From: an uncultured bacterium
Lineage (GTDB): Bacteria; Cyanobacteriota; Vampirovibrionia; Gastranaerophilales; Gastranaerophilaceae
Direction: 5' to 3'
Assembly: GCA_949282195.1 (NCBI GenBank)
Contig: CASDOW010000011.1
Coordinates: 110,414-174,413, forward strand
DNA: 64,000 bases
In this document: positions 1 to 7,719 of the stretch, one piece after another
How the letters are laid out: each line of letters opens with the position of its first letter
Numbering within the stretch: position 1 is the first letter of the stretch
Made by a program: the position numbers and the translations under genes
Notes under the pieces: model-generated
The model's input: the letters and a program-made list of their open reading frames with translations, nothing else
Database searches by the model: none
What the model was told of the DNA's origin: nothing

Positions 1-41
1 CCAGTGGAGCGAAGCGAAACGGATAAGGTATCGTAGAGCAA

Positions 42-111
42 GCTCTACCAACTGAGTCCGAAAATGAAAAATTAAATAATACATATGCCGCGTTAGCTCA
101 GTTGGTAGAGC
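42..111. repeat. Inverted copy of the tRNA D-arm next to tRNA-Phe
   Basis: Bases 42-56 are the perfect 15-base reverse complement of bases 97-111, which are the D-arm of the tRNA-Phe gene. The upstream copy is not part of a complete tRNA: on the reverse strand the D-arm-like piece is followed by a self-complementary stretch (GTAGAGC/GCTCTAC around 33-48) and no anticodon or T arm can be folded. It looks like a tRNA fragment left by recombination, or a chance hairpin-forming relic. Confidence 0.5.
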
Positions 112-159
112 AAGGGACTGAAAATCCCTGTGTCCTTGGTTCGATTCCGAGACGCGGCA
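87..159 (+). tRNA. tRNA-Phe (GAA)
   Basis: A full cloverleaf can be folded. The acceptor stem is GCCGCGT (87-93) with ACGCGGC (152-158) and discriminator A at 159; the D arm is GCTC/GAGC; the anticodon stem is AGGGA/TCCCT around the loop CTGAAAA, giving anticodon GAA; the T arm is CTTGG/CCGAG with TTCGATT. CCA is not encoded. The gene borders an accessory region with atypical intergenic sequence, so it may have served as an insertion point. Confidence 0.97.
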
Positions 160-446
160 TATTTTTTGTGTTAATTTTAAGGTTTAATTATGGGGCAGGC
201 GTTCCTGTGGAATTTGCGTAAACGCAAATTCTTACGTCACTTTAGTCCAGTGTCGCAATAGCCCACCAAGCTCCACGCTTGCTGTGCAATTGCCCACATC
301 CTACTTGCTTAATATTTGACAAAGCTGAAAAATATTATTCTAAAATTATAAATTAATTTATTTTTCCTGTTGATAATTTATGTATTTTCTGACAAGTTAG
401 AATGTTAAAATTTTAAAAAGTAGTTTCCCTGTTTTCGAATTTGAAA
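160..446. other. Gene-free stretch with short hairpin
   Basis: No open reading frame of note. Bases 191-310 are visibly richer in G and C than the flanks and contain a 9-bp perfect inverted repeat around a 2-base centre (211-230, AATTTGCGT/ACGCAAATT). Bases 310-446 are AT-rich and lead into the promoter of the next gene. The GC-richer block could be a decayed mobile or repetitive element; nothing in it can be identified. Confidence 0.4.
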
Positions 447-452
447 TATAAT
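447..452 (+). promoter_or_regulatory. -10 box placed for a leaderless transcript
   Basis: A perfect TATAAT ends 6 bases before the ATG at 459. With normal initiation spacing the transcript would begin at or within a base or two of that ATG. No Shine-Dalgarno sequence is present. No convincing -35 box is seen. Confidence 0.45.
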
Positions 453-458
453 TATTCT

Positions 459-1037
459 ATGAAAAAATTTATCATAATCACGATTATTGTCCTTATTTAT
501 GCAATTCCGCTATCATTTCCCAAGGTTCGAAATTCTATTAAGGGAAAAATAGAAAACATTTATTTATTAAATTTAAAATATCCATATCAAGTTGAAATTG
601 ATTTTTCAAAGGCAGATTTTGCTTCTCAAGATGAACTTAAAAAAATTGATAATGATGTTCAAAAATGCCTAGATACTAATTATGAAGCTGATTACAATAT
701 GATGCAATGTTCTCTTAAAGGAATTGAAAAATATAAAATCGAAATAAATAGATCGCTTGAAGCTGCAAAATATTTAATTTCTAAAAAACAATATCATCTA
801 CTATTAAATTCTCAAAAAGAATGGGAAAAATATAGGCAAAAAGAGGACAAGTTTTTAAAAGAAGCCTATGAAAAAAATTGTCCTCCTTATTTACCTTGTT
901 TAATTGCAGTTGGTGATAAATATCATTCTTTTAAAAATAGAGCTGAAAATCTAAGCGGTTTTTGCGGAATATGGATATTATTTAAAGAAAAAGGCATTTT
1001 AGATAGCGGTTTAAATTTTGTACCTTTTGATAATTAA
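459..1037 (+). CDS. LprI-like (DUF1311) membrane-anchored or secreted protein
   Basis: A 192-residue protein with an N-terminal hydrophobic segment (about residues 3-22) that is a signal peptide or anchor. The middle shows the pattern of the LprI/DUF1311 family: a Cys followed by a region ending DYNMMQC, then a helical stretch with LLNSQKEWEKYRQKED, matching the family's aQxxWxxYR signature. LprI proteins are exported; some bind and inhibit lysozyme, and others occur near toxin-related genes. The ATG at 459 is preferred over a TTG at 441 because the TTG lies inside the presumed promoter. It is in a small accessory block beside tRNA-Phe. The family match is moderate; the function here is not known. 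Confidence 0.6.
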   Translation: MKKFIIITIIVLIYAIPLSFPKVRNSIKGKIENIYLLNLKYPYQVEIDFSKADFASQDELKKIDNDVQKCLDTNYEADYNMMQCSLKGIEKYKIEINRSLEAAKYLISKKQYHLLLNSQKEWEKYRQKEDKFLKEAYEKNCPPYLPCLIAVGDKYHSFKNRAENLSGFCGIWILFKEKGILDSGLNFVPFDN

Positions 1038-1080
1038 TTGTATAAAATATTATTTTTGGCTTTTATCAAGCTGTTTAATT

Positions 1081-1560
1081 TTAGTTTAAATTACAGTGTT
1101 TCTTTTTTTCATCCCATTTCCAATTGTATTTTAGGCAATTTTCTTTATTAATTTTAATTAAACCATATTCTGTATTAATTTCTAAATCCTTAGCGCATAA
1201 TCCGCTATCTAGACAAACGTCGGTATTAATAATTTTTTTTATTTCAATTAAATTAAGATTTTTATCTTCATAGCTATTTGAAAAATCTAATAAATCGGTA
1301 ATCCTTGGTAAAAAAACTGAAGACAAGAATAAAATAATTACTATGATTAATTTATACAATTTAATCTTTTTAAACAAATTCCACCACAAAGAAACTATTA
1401 AAATAATAGCTAAAATATAATGAATAACTATTTGAAAATTAATTATTTTAAAATTTAATATATAACTTCCAAGATATGTGAGCCATAAAATTATAATAAA
1501 TGAAATTAATAAATTGAAAATAATTTGAAAAAATTTAAGAAAAAATTTTATAATATTCAT
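1081..1560 (-). CDS. Small membrane protein, candidate immunity protein
   Basis: 159 residues with three predicted membrane segments (about residues 8-33, 41-60 and 68-87) and a polar C-terminal tail. The tail has a CLDSGLC motif and ends with a pair of cysteines framing a Trp-rich patch (NCLKYNWKWDEKKKHCNLN). Similar Cys/Trp tails occur, to my recollection, in small proteins downstream of bacterial polymorphic toxins. Its ATG overlaps the stop of the upstream gene as ATGA, so the two are translationally coupled. From context I infer that it protects the cell from the product of the upstream gene; no family can be named with certainty. Confidence 0.5.
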   Translation of the reverse strand: MNIIKFFLKFFQIIFNLLISFIIILWLTYLGSYILNFKIINFQIVIHYILAIILIVSLWWNLFKKIKLYKLIIVIILFLSSVFLPRITDLLDFSNSYEDKNLNLIEIKKIINTDVCLDSGLCAKDLEINTEYGLIKINKENCLKYNWKWDEKKKHCNLN

Positions 1561-2246
1561 TTACTGACCTTTATATTTTGTTTTGGTTTTTTATATTCTA
1601 GCATATCTCCACAAATTCCATTAGGAAAATTTTTACCCATTTGTCGACCTTCATAATTTGCTTTTTGATCATCTTCGCCATCGATTACTTTTTTTAATAT
1701 TTCATCTTTATAACTTTGTTTTGTTTTTATGGCTTGCAAAAAACTTTTAACGTATATGTCAAATTGTTCCTTTGAGTTGCTTAAAAATTCAGCTGCTTTT
1801 TCACCATTATGTCCTAATTGTGTCGCTTCGCAATTTGCTTTTGCGTGATAATATTTGTCGTATGCTCCATTTTGTGTATTTAACAATTGTTCAAAATTTG
1901 ATTTAAATATCTTAATAGCTTCAATAAATGTAGCAATTTTATTAAAACAATCGATAAGATTATTTATCTCGTTTTGAATATATTCTTTTATATTTTTGTT
2001 TAAACTGTCAAGAAAAATAATAATGTCATTTTGTTCTGACTCCATTTCTTCTTCTAAACTCTGTAAATCTCCAATCATTTCTTCAATTTCATCATAAAAT
2101 TTCCAACAGTCGCAAAGATCATCTTTATTATCATTTTCTTCACTCACTTCAATCCAGCACTTACAATTTGGGTGTGGCTTGTCTGGAATTTCATCAGGGT
2201 TTTTATTTTCTTCTAATTTCATTCCTAAATAAATACTTTTGCGCAA
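1557..2246 (-). CDS. Protein with PHPNCKC motif and serum-amyloid-A-like C-terminal domain; candidate toxin
   Basis: 229 residues starting at a TTG 8 bases after AAAGGA. Residues 24-31 read PHPNCKCW, a Cys/His motif seen in Mu-F/SPP1-gp7-type phage proteins and in toxin-associated regions. Residues 48-125 are acidic and probably coiled coil. Residues 130-163 (starting DKYYHAKANCEATQLG, then EKAAEFLSNSKEQFD) and 191-204 (EDDQKANYEGRQMG) closely follow the serum amyloid A pattern known from vertebrates and from C-termini of bacterial RHS-type toxins. No signal peptide is seen. It is short and free-standing rather than the end of a large toxin. A toxin role is inferred from the domain and from its coupled membrane partner downstream. 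Confidence 0.55.
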   Translation of the reverse strand: MRKSIYLGMKLEENKNPDEIPDKPHPNCKCWIEVSEENDNKDDLCDCWKFYDEIEEMIGDLQSLEEEMESEQNDIIIFLDSLNKNIKEYIQNEINNLIDCFNKIATFIEAIKIFKSNFEQLLNTQNGAYDKYYHAKANCEATQLGHNGEKAAEFLSNSKEQFDIYVKSFLQAIKTKQSYKDEILKKVIDGEDDQKANYEGRQMGKNFPNGICGDMLEYKKPKQNIKVSK

Positions 2247-2541
2247 ATATTCTATCCTTTCATTTAATTAACACTCCTGTATTCTATTGTATAGAGTCTT
2301 ATAATGTAGCATAATGGAAGATTTATAAAATGACAAAAATTAAATAAGATTTTATATTTCTATTACTAAAATAATCAAACCAAGCGTACGCAATAATCAA
2401 ACCCTTGTGTTTCTTTACAGCCAGATATCACGTTCTTTGCGTTTAATATTACTTTCGCTTTGTTTATAGTATTAGAAGATGCGGTAAATCAAAGATTTAC
2501 CGCATCCTACGTACTGCCGTCACAAGCTTCACACACCTCAG
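2247..2541. other. Gene-free stretch with a strong perfect hairpin
   Basis: No gene is seen. Bases 2478-2506 form a perfect 13-bp stem with a 3-base loop (GATGCGGTAAATC / GATTTACCGCATC). No U-tract follows on either strand, so it is not a standard intrinsic terminator; it could still end transcription from 3534 or be a relic of a repeated element. Bases 2370-2460 are richer in G and C than the flanks, like 191-310, which suggests that the island 160-2541 has a different history from its surroundings. Confidence 0.4.
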
Positions 2542-3534
2542 TTATTTTGCGCGCGAAACCTTAAATTCGTGATTATCCAATTCTTCTTTTTTTGCGCCAA
2601 GCATGATATTTTCAGCGCTTTCCAAAATTTTCACAATCATATACCCATTTTCGCCGTCTGAACGAGGAGTTTTATTGTGCTCAATGCAATTCAAGAAATG
2701 TTGACATTCGAGCTTCAGCGGTTCTATTTCTAAATAATCAAAAACTTCTATATCCTTCTGAGAATTTTTCTTATTATCGTAAACCTTCAATTTGCCCTCT
2801 TGCAAGGTATCATCCAAAATTGCTGTTGCTTTTGTTCCTCTAACCAAAAGTGCAACTCTTTTTTGAGGATGAATCCAACTATCTGAAACTTGTCCGATTA
2901 AACCGTCTTCAAACTCAATAGTCAAGTGAGTAATATCAAAAATATTTTCAAATTCACTTGCAACCCCAACAGCGTTTAAAACTTTTAAAGGCGCTTTTCC
3001 TGTAACGTGAGCTATCATTGAAACGTCATGGGGAGCCAAATCCCACATAACACTTCTGTCATTTTTAAAATAATTAATATTCAATCTGTCTGATTGAGCG
3101 TATTTAATTTCACCCAAAACCCCTTGTGCAATAAGCATTTTTAATCTATTAACCGCCGGATGATACAACAACAAATGACCAACCAAAAGCTGTACATTCA
3201 TTTTTTGCGCTAACTCTTTTAATTCAAGAGCTTCTTGACTTGATGTTGAAATCGGTTTTTCAACATAAACATGTTTATGAGCCAAGAGCGCTTTTCTTAC
3301 TAAAGAAAAATGTGTATGACTGGGGGTTACAATACAAAACGCCTTAACCTCAGGATTATTTAACAAACCCTCAAAATCGCTTGTTGTTTCAACATCCGAA
3401 TATAGCTCATTTATCATTTTGAGATTTTCTTTATCAAGGTCGCAAACGCTATGCAAAGCGCCAAGATTATAAAAATTTCTTACAATATTTTTTCCCCATA
3501 TTCCGCAGCCAACCACTGCAACACATTTTTTCAT
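2542..3534 (-). CDS. Gfo/Idh/MocA-family NAD(P)-dependent sugar dehydrogenase
   Basis: 330 residues. A Rossmann fold begins at residue 5 with VVGCGIWGKN; residues 92-94 are the EKP motif that carries the conserved catalytic-site Lys, and the second domain has DLAPHD at 166-171 with the conserved His. These are hallmarks of Gfo/Idh/MocA oxidoreductases. The closest type known to me is the WbpB/WlbA group that oxidises UDP-N-acetyl-glucosamine-derived uronates for surface polysaccharides, but the substrate cannot be read from the sequence. The neighbouring divergent WecG/TagA transferase supports a role in making nucleotide sugars for cell-surface glycans. The ATG is preceded by GGAAAG. Confidence 0.85.
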   Translation of the reverse strand: MKKCVAVVGCGIWGKNIVRNFYNLGALHSVCDLDKENLKMINELYSDVETTSDFEGLLNNPEVKAFCIVTPSHTHFSLVRKALLAHKHVYVEKPISTSSQEALELKELAQKMNVQLLVGHLLLYHPAVNRLKMLIAQGVLGEIKYAQSDRLNINYFKNDRSVMWDLAPHDVSMIAHVTGKAPLKVLNAVGVASEFENIFDITHLTIEFEDGLIGQVSDSWIHPQKRVALLVRGTKATAILDDTLQEGKLKVYDNKKNSQKDIEVFDYLEIEPLKLECQHFLNCIEHNKTPRSDGENGYMIVKILESAENIMLGAKKEELDNHEFKVSRAK

Positions 3535-3633
3535 TTATAACTTTCCTATTCTTTATTTCCTGATAATAAAATTATAAAACAAATAATTTATAATCAACAT
3601 TATTGTTGCAAATTTTCAAAAATTTCAGATTTA

Positions 3634-3642
3634 TGATACTAT
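3634..3642 (+). promoter_or_regulatory. Extended -10 promoter, leaderless type
   Basis: TG-A-TACTAT (TG at 3634-3635, hexamer 3637-3642) ends 6 bases before the ATG at 3649. There is no room for a ribosome binding site between the two. It probably drives the six-gene run from 3649 to 8550. Confidence 0.5.
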
Positions 3643-3648
3643 TAAATC

Positions 3649-4380
3649 ATGGAAAAGAAAGCAACTGTTCTAAATTGTCCGATTGATTTATATAACGCTG
3701 ATGAAGCCATAAAAGAGGTAAGAGAAGCGCTCAAGGAAAAAAGAAATTTTCATGTCGTAACAATCAATCCTGAAATGATTATGAATGCCCAAAAAAATAA
3801 ACCTTTTTTTGAAATAATAAACAATTCGGACATGAATATCATAGATAGCGTCGGTGTTAAGCTTGCCTTAAAAATCAAAGGAATTAATCAAAATCAAATA
3901 AGAGGGGTTGATTTTGCAAGACTTTTAGTTAAAGAGGCAGCAAAAAATAATCTAAAAATTGCCTTTTTAGGAGCAAAAGAAGAAGTTATTAAAAAAACTT
4001 GTGAAAACTTTTTAAAAAAATATCCCTCGCTAAACATAGTTTACTCAAGAAACGGTTATTTCAATAATGATGATGAAATAATTGAAGAAATTAAACAAAA
4101 AACTCCCGACATCGTTCTTGTGGGATTAGGCTCCCCAAGACAAGAGGAATTTATTGTTAAATTAAAAAAAGAATTACAAGGCGCCACAATGGTTGGTGTC
4201 GGCGGAAGTTTTGACGTATTTTCAGGATTAGTTAAAGAATCGCCGAAAATATACCAAAAAATGGGTCTTGAATGGCTATATAGAACAATTCTGCAACCTG
4301 AAAGATTTAAAAGAATTTTTCCTGTTTTGCCATTATTTTTAATAAAGTGTATAATTGATACCATAGTAAATAGGGGCTAA
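3649..4380 (+). CDS. WecG/TagA/CpsF-family glycosyltransferase (GT26)
   Basis: 243 residues, the usual size for GT26 enzymes, which transfer N-acetylmannosamine or related sugars from UDP to a lipid-linked acceptor at the inner face of the membrane. The conserved Thr and Asp are seen at T38 (VVTINPEM) and D66 (NIIDSVGV), followed by IRGVDF around 85 and the family motif GLGSPRQEEF around residue 160. The C-terminal hydrophobic and basic tail (about 195-243) resembles the membrane-binding appendage of this family. It is the first gene of an operon that goes on to transketolase, FtsE and FtsX. The exact sugar and acceptor are unknown. Confidence 0.88.
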   Translation: MEKKATVLNCPIDLYNADEAIKEVREALKEKRNFHVVTINPEMIMNAQKNKPFFEIINNSDMNIIDSVGVKLALKIKGINQNQIRGVDFARLLVKEAAKNNLKIAFLGAKEEVIKKTCENFLKKYPSLNIVYSRNGYFNNDDEIIEEIKQKTPDIVLVGLGSPRQEEFIVKLKKELQGATMVGVGGSFDVFSGLVKESPKIYQKMGLEWLYRTILQPERFKRIFPVLPLFLIKCIIDTIVNRG

Positions 4381-4384
4381 TATC

Positions 4385-5188
4385 TTGAAAACTCTGACAA
4401 ATGCCATTAGGCGAGATATTTTAAAAATGATTCACAATGCAAAATCGGGTCATCCCGGAGGCGCTTGTTCATGTGCTGATATTCTGGCTGTTTTATACAA
4501 AAAAGTTATGAATGTACCCTTGGATTGGGACAAAGCTCCCGATTTCAGCAAAAGAGACAGATTTATTTTATCAAAAGGTCATGCAAGCCCTGCATTATAT
4601 GCAACATTAGCCCATTGCGGATATTTTCCCCTTGATTTATTAAACGGTTTCAGAGTCCTTGGCTCTAAGCTTCAAGGACATCCGTCCTCAAGAGTAAAAC
4701 TCCCCGGAATTGAAGTTTCAACAGGCTCATTAGGTCAGGGGTTATCAATCGGCGTCGGACTAGCTTTAGCGTTAAGATTAGACAACAGCAACTCTAAAGT
4801 TTTTGTTCTTATGGGTGACGGCGAAATGCAAGAAGGCAGCGTTTGGGAAAGCTTAATGAATGCCCATAGTAAAAAATTAAAAAATCTTATAGTTATAATA
4901 GACAAAAATAATCTACAAATTGACGGCTGTGTTCAAGATGTTAAAACTCTTGAACCGCTTGACGAAAAATTAAAAGCTTTTGGTTTTGAAGTTCATTCAA
5001 TCGACGGTCATAATTATGAACAGCTTGAAACCACTCTATTGCAAGCCAAAAACTCAGACAAACTTTGTGCAATTATAGCAAATACAATCAAAGGAAAAGG
5101 CATATCATTTATGGAAAATAATCCTGCTTGGCACGGAAAAGCTCCTAATGATGAACAACTACAAAAAGCACTGGAGGAATTATGCTAA
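4385..5188 (+). CDS. Transketolase, N-terminal (TPP-binding) subunit
   Basis: 267 residues from a TTG start with GGGG a short way upstream. SGHPGG (21-26), KGHASPALY (64-72) and GDGEMQEGSVWE (144-155) are the substrate-binding and thiamine-diphosphate/magnesium-binding motifs of transketolase. The protein covers only the first half of a normal 650-residue transketolase; the second half is encoded by the next gene, overlapping by 7 bases, so the enzyme acts as a two-chain complex. Split transketolases are common in archaea and many anaerobes. Its role is the non-oxidative pentose phosphate pathway. Confidence 0.93.
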   Translation: MKTLTNAIRRDILKMIHNAKSGHPGGACSCADILAVLYKKVMNVPLDWDKAPDFSKRDRFILSKGHASPALYATLAHCGYFPLDLLNGFRVLGSKLQGHPSSRVKLPGIEVSTGSLGQGLSIGVGLALALRLDNSNSKVFVLMGDGEMQEGSVWESLMNAHSKKLKNLIVIIDKNNLQIDGCVQDVKTLEPLDEKLKAFGFEVHSIDGHNYEQLETTLLQAKNSDKLCAIIANTIKGKGISFMENNPAWHGKAPNDEQLQKALEELC

Positions 5189-6135
5189 GCAAAATTGAAG
5201 AAATTAAATCTCCAAGAAATGTATATGGCGAAACACTGGTTGAATTAGGTGAAAAAAACCATAATATCGTTGTTTTGGACGCCGATTTATCGTGTTCTAC
5301 TCAAACCTGTAAATTTGCACAAAAATTTCCTGAACGATTTTTCAACTGCGGAATAGCAGAACAAGACATGATGGGAACAGCGGCAGGTCTTGCCTATGGC
5401 GGAAAGATTGCTTTTGCAAGTTCTTTTGCAATGTTTGCAACCGCAAGATGTCTTGATCAAATAAGAAACACAATTTGTTATTCTAAATTAAACGTAAAAA
5501 TTGTAGCCACCCACGGCGGCATAACAGTTGGCGAAGATGGCGCCTCACATCAAGCCTTGGAAGACATTTCATACATGCGCTCAATTCCTGATATGAAAGT
5601 TATTATTCCTGCAGATTGTACAGAAGTAAAACAAGTAATTAAATATGCAGCTGAAACATCAGGTCCAATGTATATAAGAGTTCCAAGGACCAATTTAAAA
5701 ACCATTTTTGACCCTGAAGAATATAAATTTAATCCTATTGCAGGTCTTAAACTAAGGGACGGAAAAGATATAACAATTGTTTCCAATGGCGAAACCTTAA
5801 TTGAAGTTTTAAATACAGCAGAAAAACTCCACGAAGTAGGAATTGAAGCTGATGTATTACACTATCCTGTTGTTAAACCTTTCCACCACCTGGCACTTAA
5901 AGAAAGCGCCGCAAAAACAAGAAAAGTTGTTGTTGTTGAAAACCACAGCATAATTGGCGGTCTTGGCTCGGCAGTATGCGAATCATTATGCCAGCATATG
6001 CCGACAAAAGTATACAGAATAGGAACAGAAGACACCTTTGGTCAATCAGGCGAACAAAGACAATTAATGGAATTTTACGGCTTAACAAGCACAAAAATTT
6101 ACGAGAAAATAATTAAATTCATGGATGTAAGATGA
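5182..6135 (+). CDS. Transketolase, C-terminal (pyrimidine-binding) subunit
   Basis: 317 residues, the partner of the preceding gene. The pyrimidine-binding domain has the catalytic Glu at E60 in NCGIAEQDMMG, then a His/Gly-rich stretch THGGITVGEDGASHQ that lines the active site. The C-terminal transketolase domain runs from about residue 190 to the end with VVVVENHSIIGGLGS. It overlaps the previous gene by 7 bases and the start of ftsE by 4 (ATGA), so all three are likely co-translated. Confidence 0.93.
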   Translation: MLSKIEEIKSPRNVYGETLVELGEKNHNIVVLDADLSCSTQTCKFAQKFPERFFNCGIAEQDMMGTAAGLAYGGKIAFASSFAMFATARCLDQIRNTICYSKLNVKIVATHGGITVGEDGASHQALEDISYMRSIPDMKVIIPADCTEVKQVIKYAAETSGPMYIRVPRTNLKTIFDPEEYKFNPIAGLKLRDGKDITIVSNGETLIEVLNTAEKLHEVGIEADVLHYPVVKPFHHLALKESAAKTRKVVVVENHSIIGGLGSAVCESLCQHMPTKVYRIGTEDTFGQSGEQRQLMEFYGLTSTKIYEKIIKFMDVR

Positions 6136-6806
6136 TAGTTATTAGAGATGTAGTTAAACAATATAAAAATAAATATGCCCTAAGGGGGATTAATTTACAC
6201 ATTCAACCCGGTGAATTTGTTTTTTTGGTAGGTTCATCAGGAGCAGGCAAATCAACCTTAATGAAAATGTTGTATCTTGAAGAACGACCGACAAGAGGTA
6301 ATGTTTATGTTGCAGGAATAGACATAGGAAATCTTGCACCAAACAAAATTCCGAGCTTGAGAAGATGTATGGGCATAGTATTTCAAGACTATAAACTACT
6401 TCAAAACCACACAGTTTACGATAATATTGCCTATGTTATAAGAACAATGGGTATTTCATCTCGTGAAATTGAATCAAGAGTAATGGGAGCCTTAAAGGTT
6501 GTAGGGTTAGAAGATAAATATCGCTCAAAACCCTGTGAACTATCAGGCGGAGAACAGCAAAGAGTTTCAATTGCAAGGGCAATTGTAAACGGACCTCCGT
6601 TATTGATTGCAGACGAACCGACAGGAAATTTGGATCCAAAAAACTCTCTTGAAGTTATGCAAATTCTTGAACAGGTTAATCAAAGAGGAATTACAATTTT
6701 AGTTTCTACACATGACCAAGCAATGGTTAACTACTTCAGAAAAAGAGTTATAACTCTTGATCATGGGCAAATAATTAGAGATATTCAAGCAGGAACGTAT
6801 GACTAG
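6132..6806 (+). CDS. ftsE: Cell-division ABC ATPase FtsE
   Basis: 224 residues, full length. Walker A is GSSGAGKST (34-42), the Q-loop is VFQDYKLL, the signature is LSGGEQQR (137-144), and Walker B is LLIADEP (157-163). FtsE binds ATP and drives the conformational change of FtsX, which activates cell-wall hydrolases at the division septum. The next gene is FtsX, overlapping by 8 bases, which settles the identity over other LolD/MacB-type ATPases. Confidence 0.95.
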   Translation: MIVIRDVVKQYKNKYALRGINLHIQPGEFVFLVGSSGAGKSTLMKMLYLEERPTRGNVYVAGIDIGNLAPNKIPSLRRCMGIVFQDYKLLQNHTVYDNIAYVIRTMGISSREIESRVMGALKVVGLEDKYRSKPCELSGGEQQRVSIARAIVNGPPLLIADEPTGNLDPKNSLEVMQILEQVNQRGITILVSTHDQAMVNYFRKRVITLDHGQIIRDIQAGTYD

Positions 6807-7713
6807 AAAAGTTAGAAATCAAAATCTTAAACAAAAAGTTAAATCTCACATTCCAAAAGATTGGATGAGCGAGATTAGAATTACATACAGAATTATAATG
6901 GAAACATTTAAAGGTATAGCTCAAACAGGGCTTGTTAATATCGCAATTATAACCACAATTGCCGCAATATTAACAATTTTTGGCTCAATATTCAGAGTTA
7001 CATTAGCAGTTAATTCTTTTGTAAATTCCATGGGTTCAGCGCTTGAAGTAAGTGCATATTTATCTCCTGAAGCTAATATCAATCAAACCATTGCAAAAGT
7101 CAGAGAATTAAATCATGTTAAAAAAGTTTCATACATATCAAAAGATACATCTTGGGCAGAATTAAAAAAGGAAATCGATGTTCCTGATATTAATAATCCA
7201 CTGCCCGACACATTACATGTAAAGCTTGATGATACAAAAAATATTAACTCCGTTATGAATGATTTAAAGAAAATAGACGGAATTAACGATACAAGCTATG
7301 CAAAAGATTTAGTACAAAAATTTGAAATGATTAATGCAATCATAAATACTGCAACGCTTGTCTTTGTAGTAATAGTCTGCATGCTAACCATAGCAATAAT
7401 TAACAACACAATCGAGTTAGTAATTCAATCAAGAAAAGAAGAAATAGAAATCATGCGCTTGATGGGCGTATCTAATTGGTATATCAAAACACCCTTAATT
7501 TTGCAGGGGGCAATTTACGGCTTTCTGGGAGCGTTAGTCGCAATAATTCCGGTTGATATCGTGCAAAAATATATCATAAAAATGCATGAATTTTTTATGA
7601 TTTCGATTGACCCAATGGCACAATTTACCGTACTATTTAGTGTATTAACTCTTGGAGTCGCATTTAGTTCAATAGGAAGTTTCCTAAGCATAAAAAAACA
7701 CTTACAGGTATAA
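6799..7713 (+). CDS. ftsX: Cell-division permease-like protein FtsX
   Basis: 304 residues with the FtsX layout: a short cytoplasmic N-terminus, a membrane helix (about 43-66), a roughly 110-residue extracellular domain with ALEVSAYLSPEAN and the Leu/Pro-rich NNPLPDTLHVKL, then three membrane helices (about 178-202, 228-252, 272-296). The loop EEIEIMRLMGVSNWYI is the coupling-helix region that meets FtsE. It does not transport a substrate but transmits FtsE's ATP cycle to murein hydrolases or their activators outside the membrane. Confidence 0.93.
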   Translation: MTRKVRNQNLKQKVKSHIPKDWMSEIRITYRIIMETFKGIAQTGLVNIAIITTIAAILTIFGSIFRVTLAVNSFVNSMGSALEVSAYLSPEANINQTIAKVRELNHVKKVSYISKDTSWAELKKEIDVPDINNPLPDTLHVKLDDTKNINSVMNDLKKIDGINDTSYAKDLVQKFEMINAIINTATLVFVVIVCMLTIAIINNTIELVIQSRKEEIEIMRLMGVSNWYIKTPLILQGAIYGFLGALVAIIPVDIVQKYIIKMHEFFMISIDPMAQFTVLFSVLTLGVAFSSIGSFLSIKKHLQV

Positions 7714-7719
7714 AAAATC

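Noticed and set aside
1-60. A second tRNA gene on the reverse strand
   Set aside because: Only the D-arm-like part fits; no acceptor, anticodon or T arm can be formed within the window.
441-458. TTG start for the LprI-like gene
   Set aside because: The TTG lies upstream of and into the TATAAT box at 447-452; the ATG at 459 gives a normal signal peptide.
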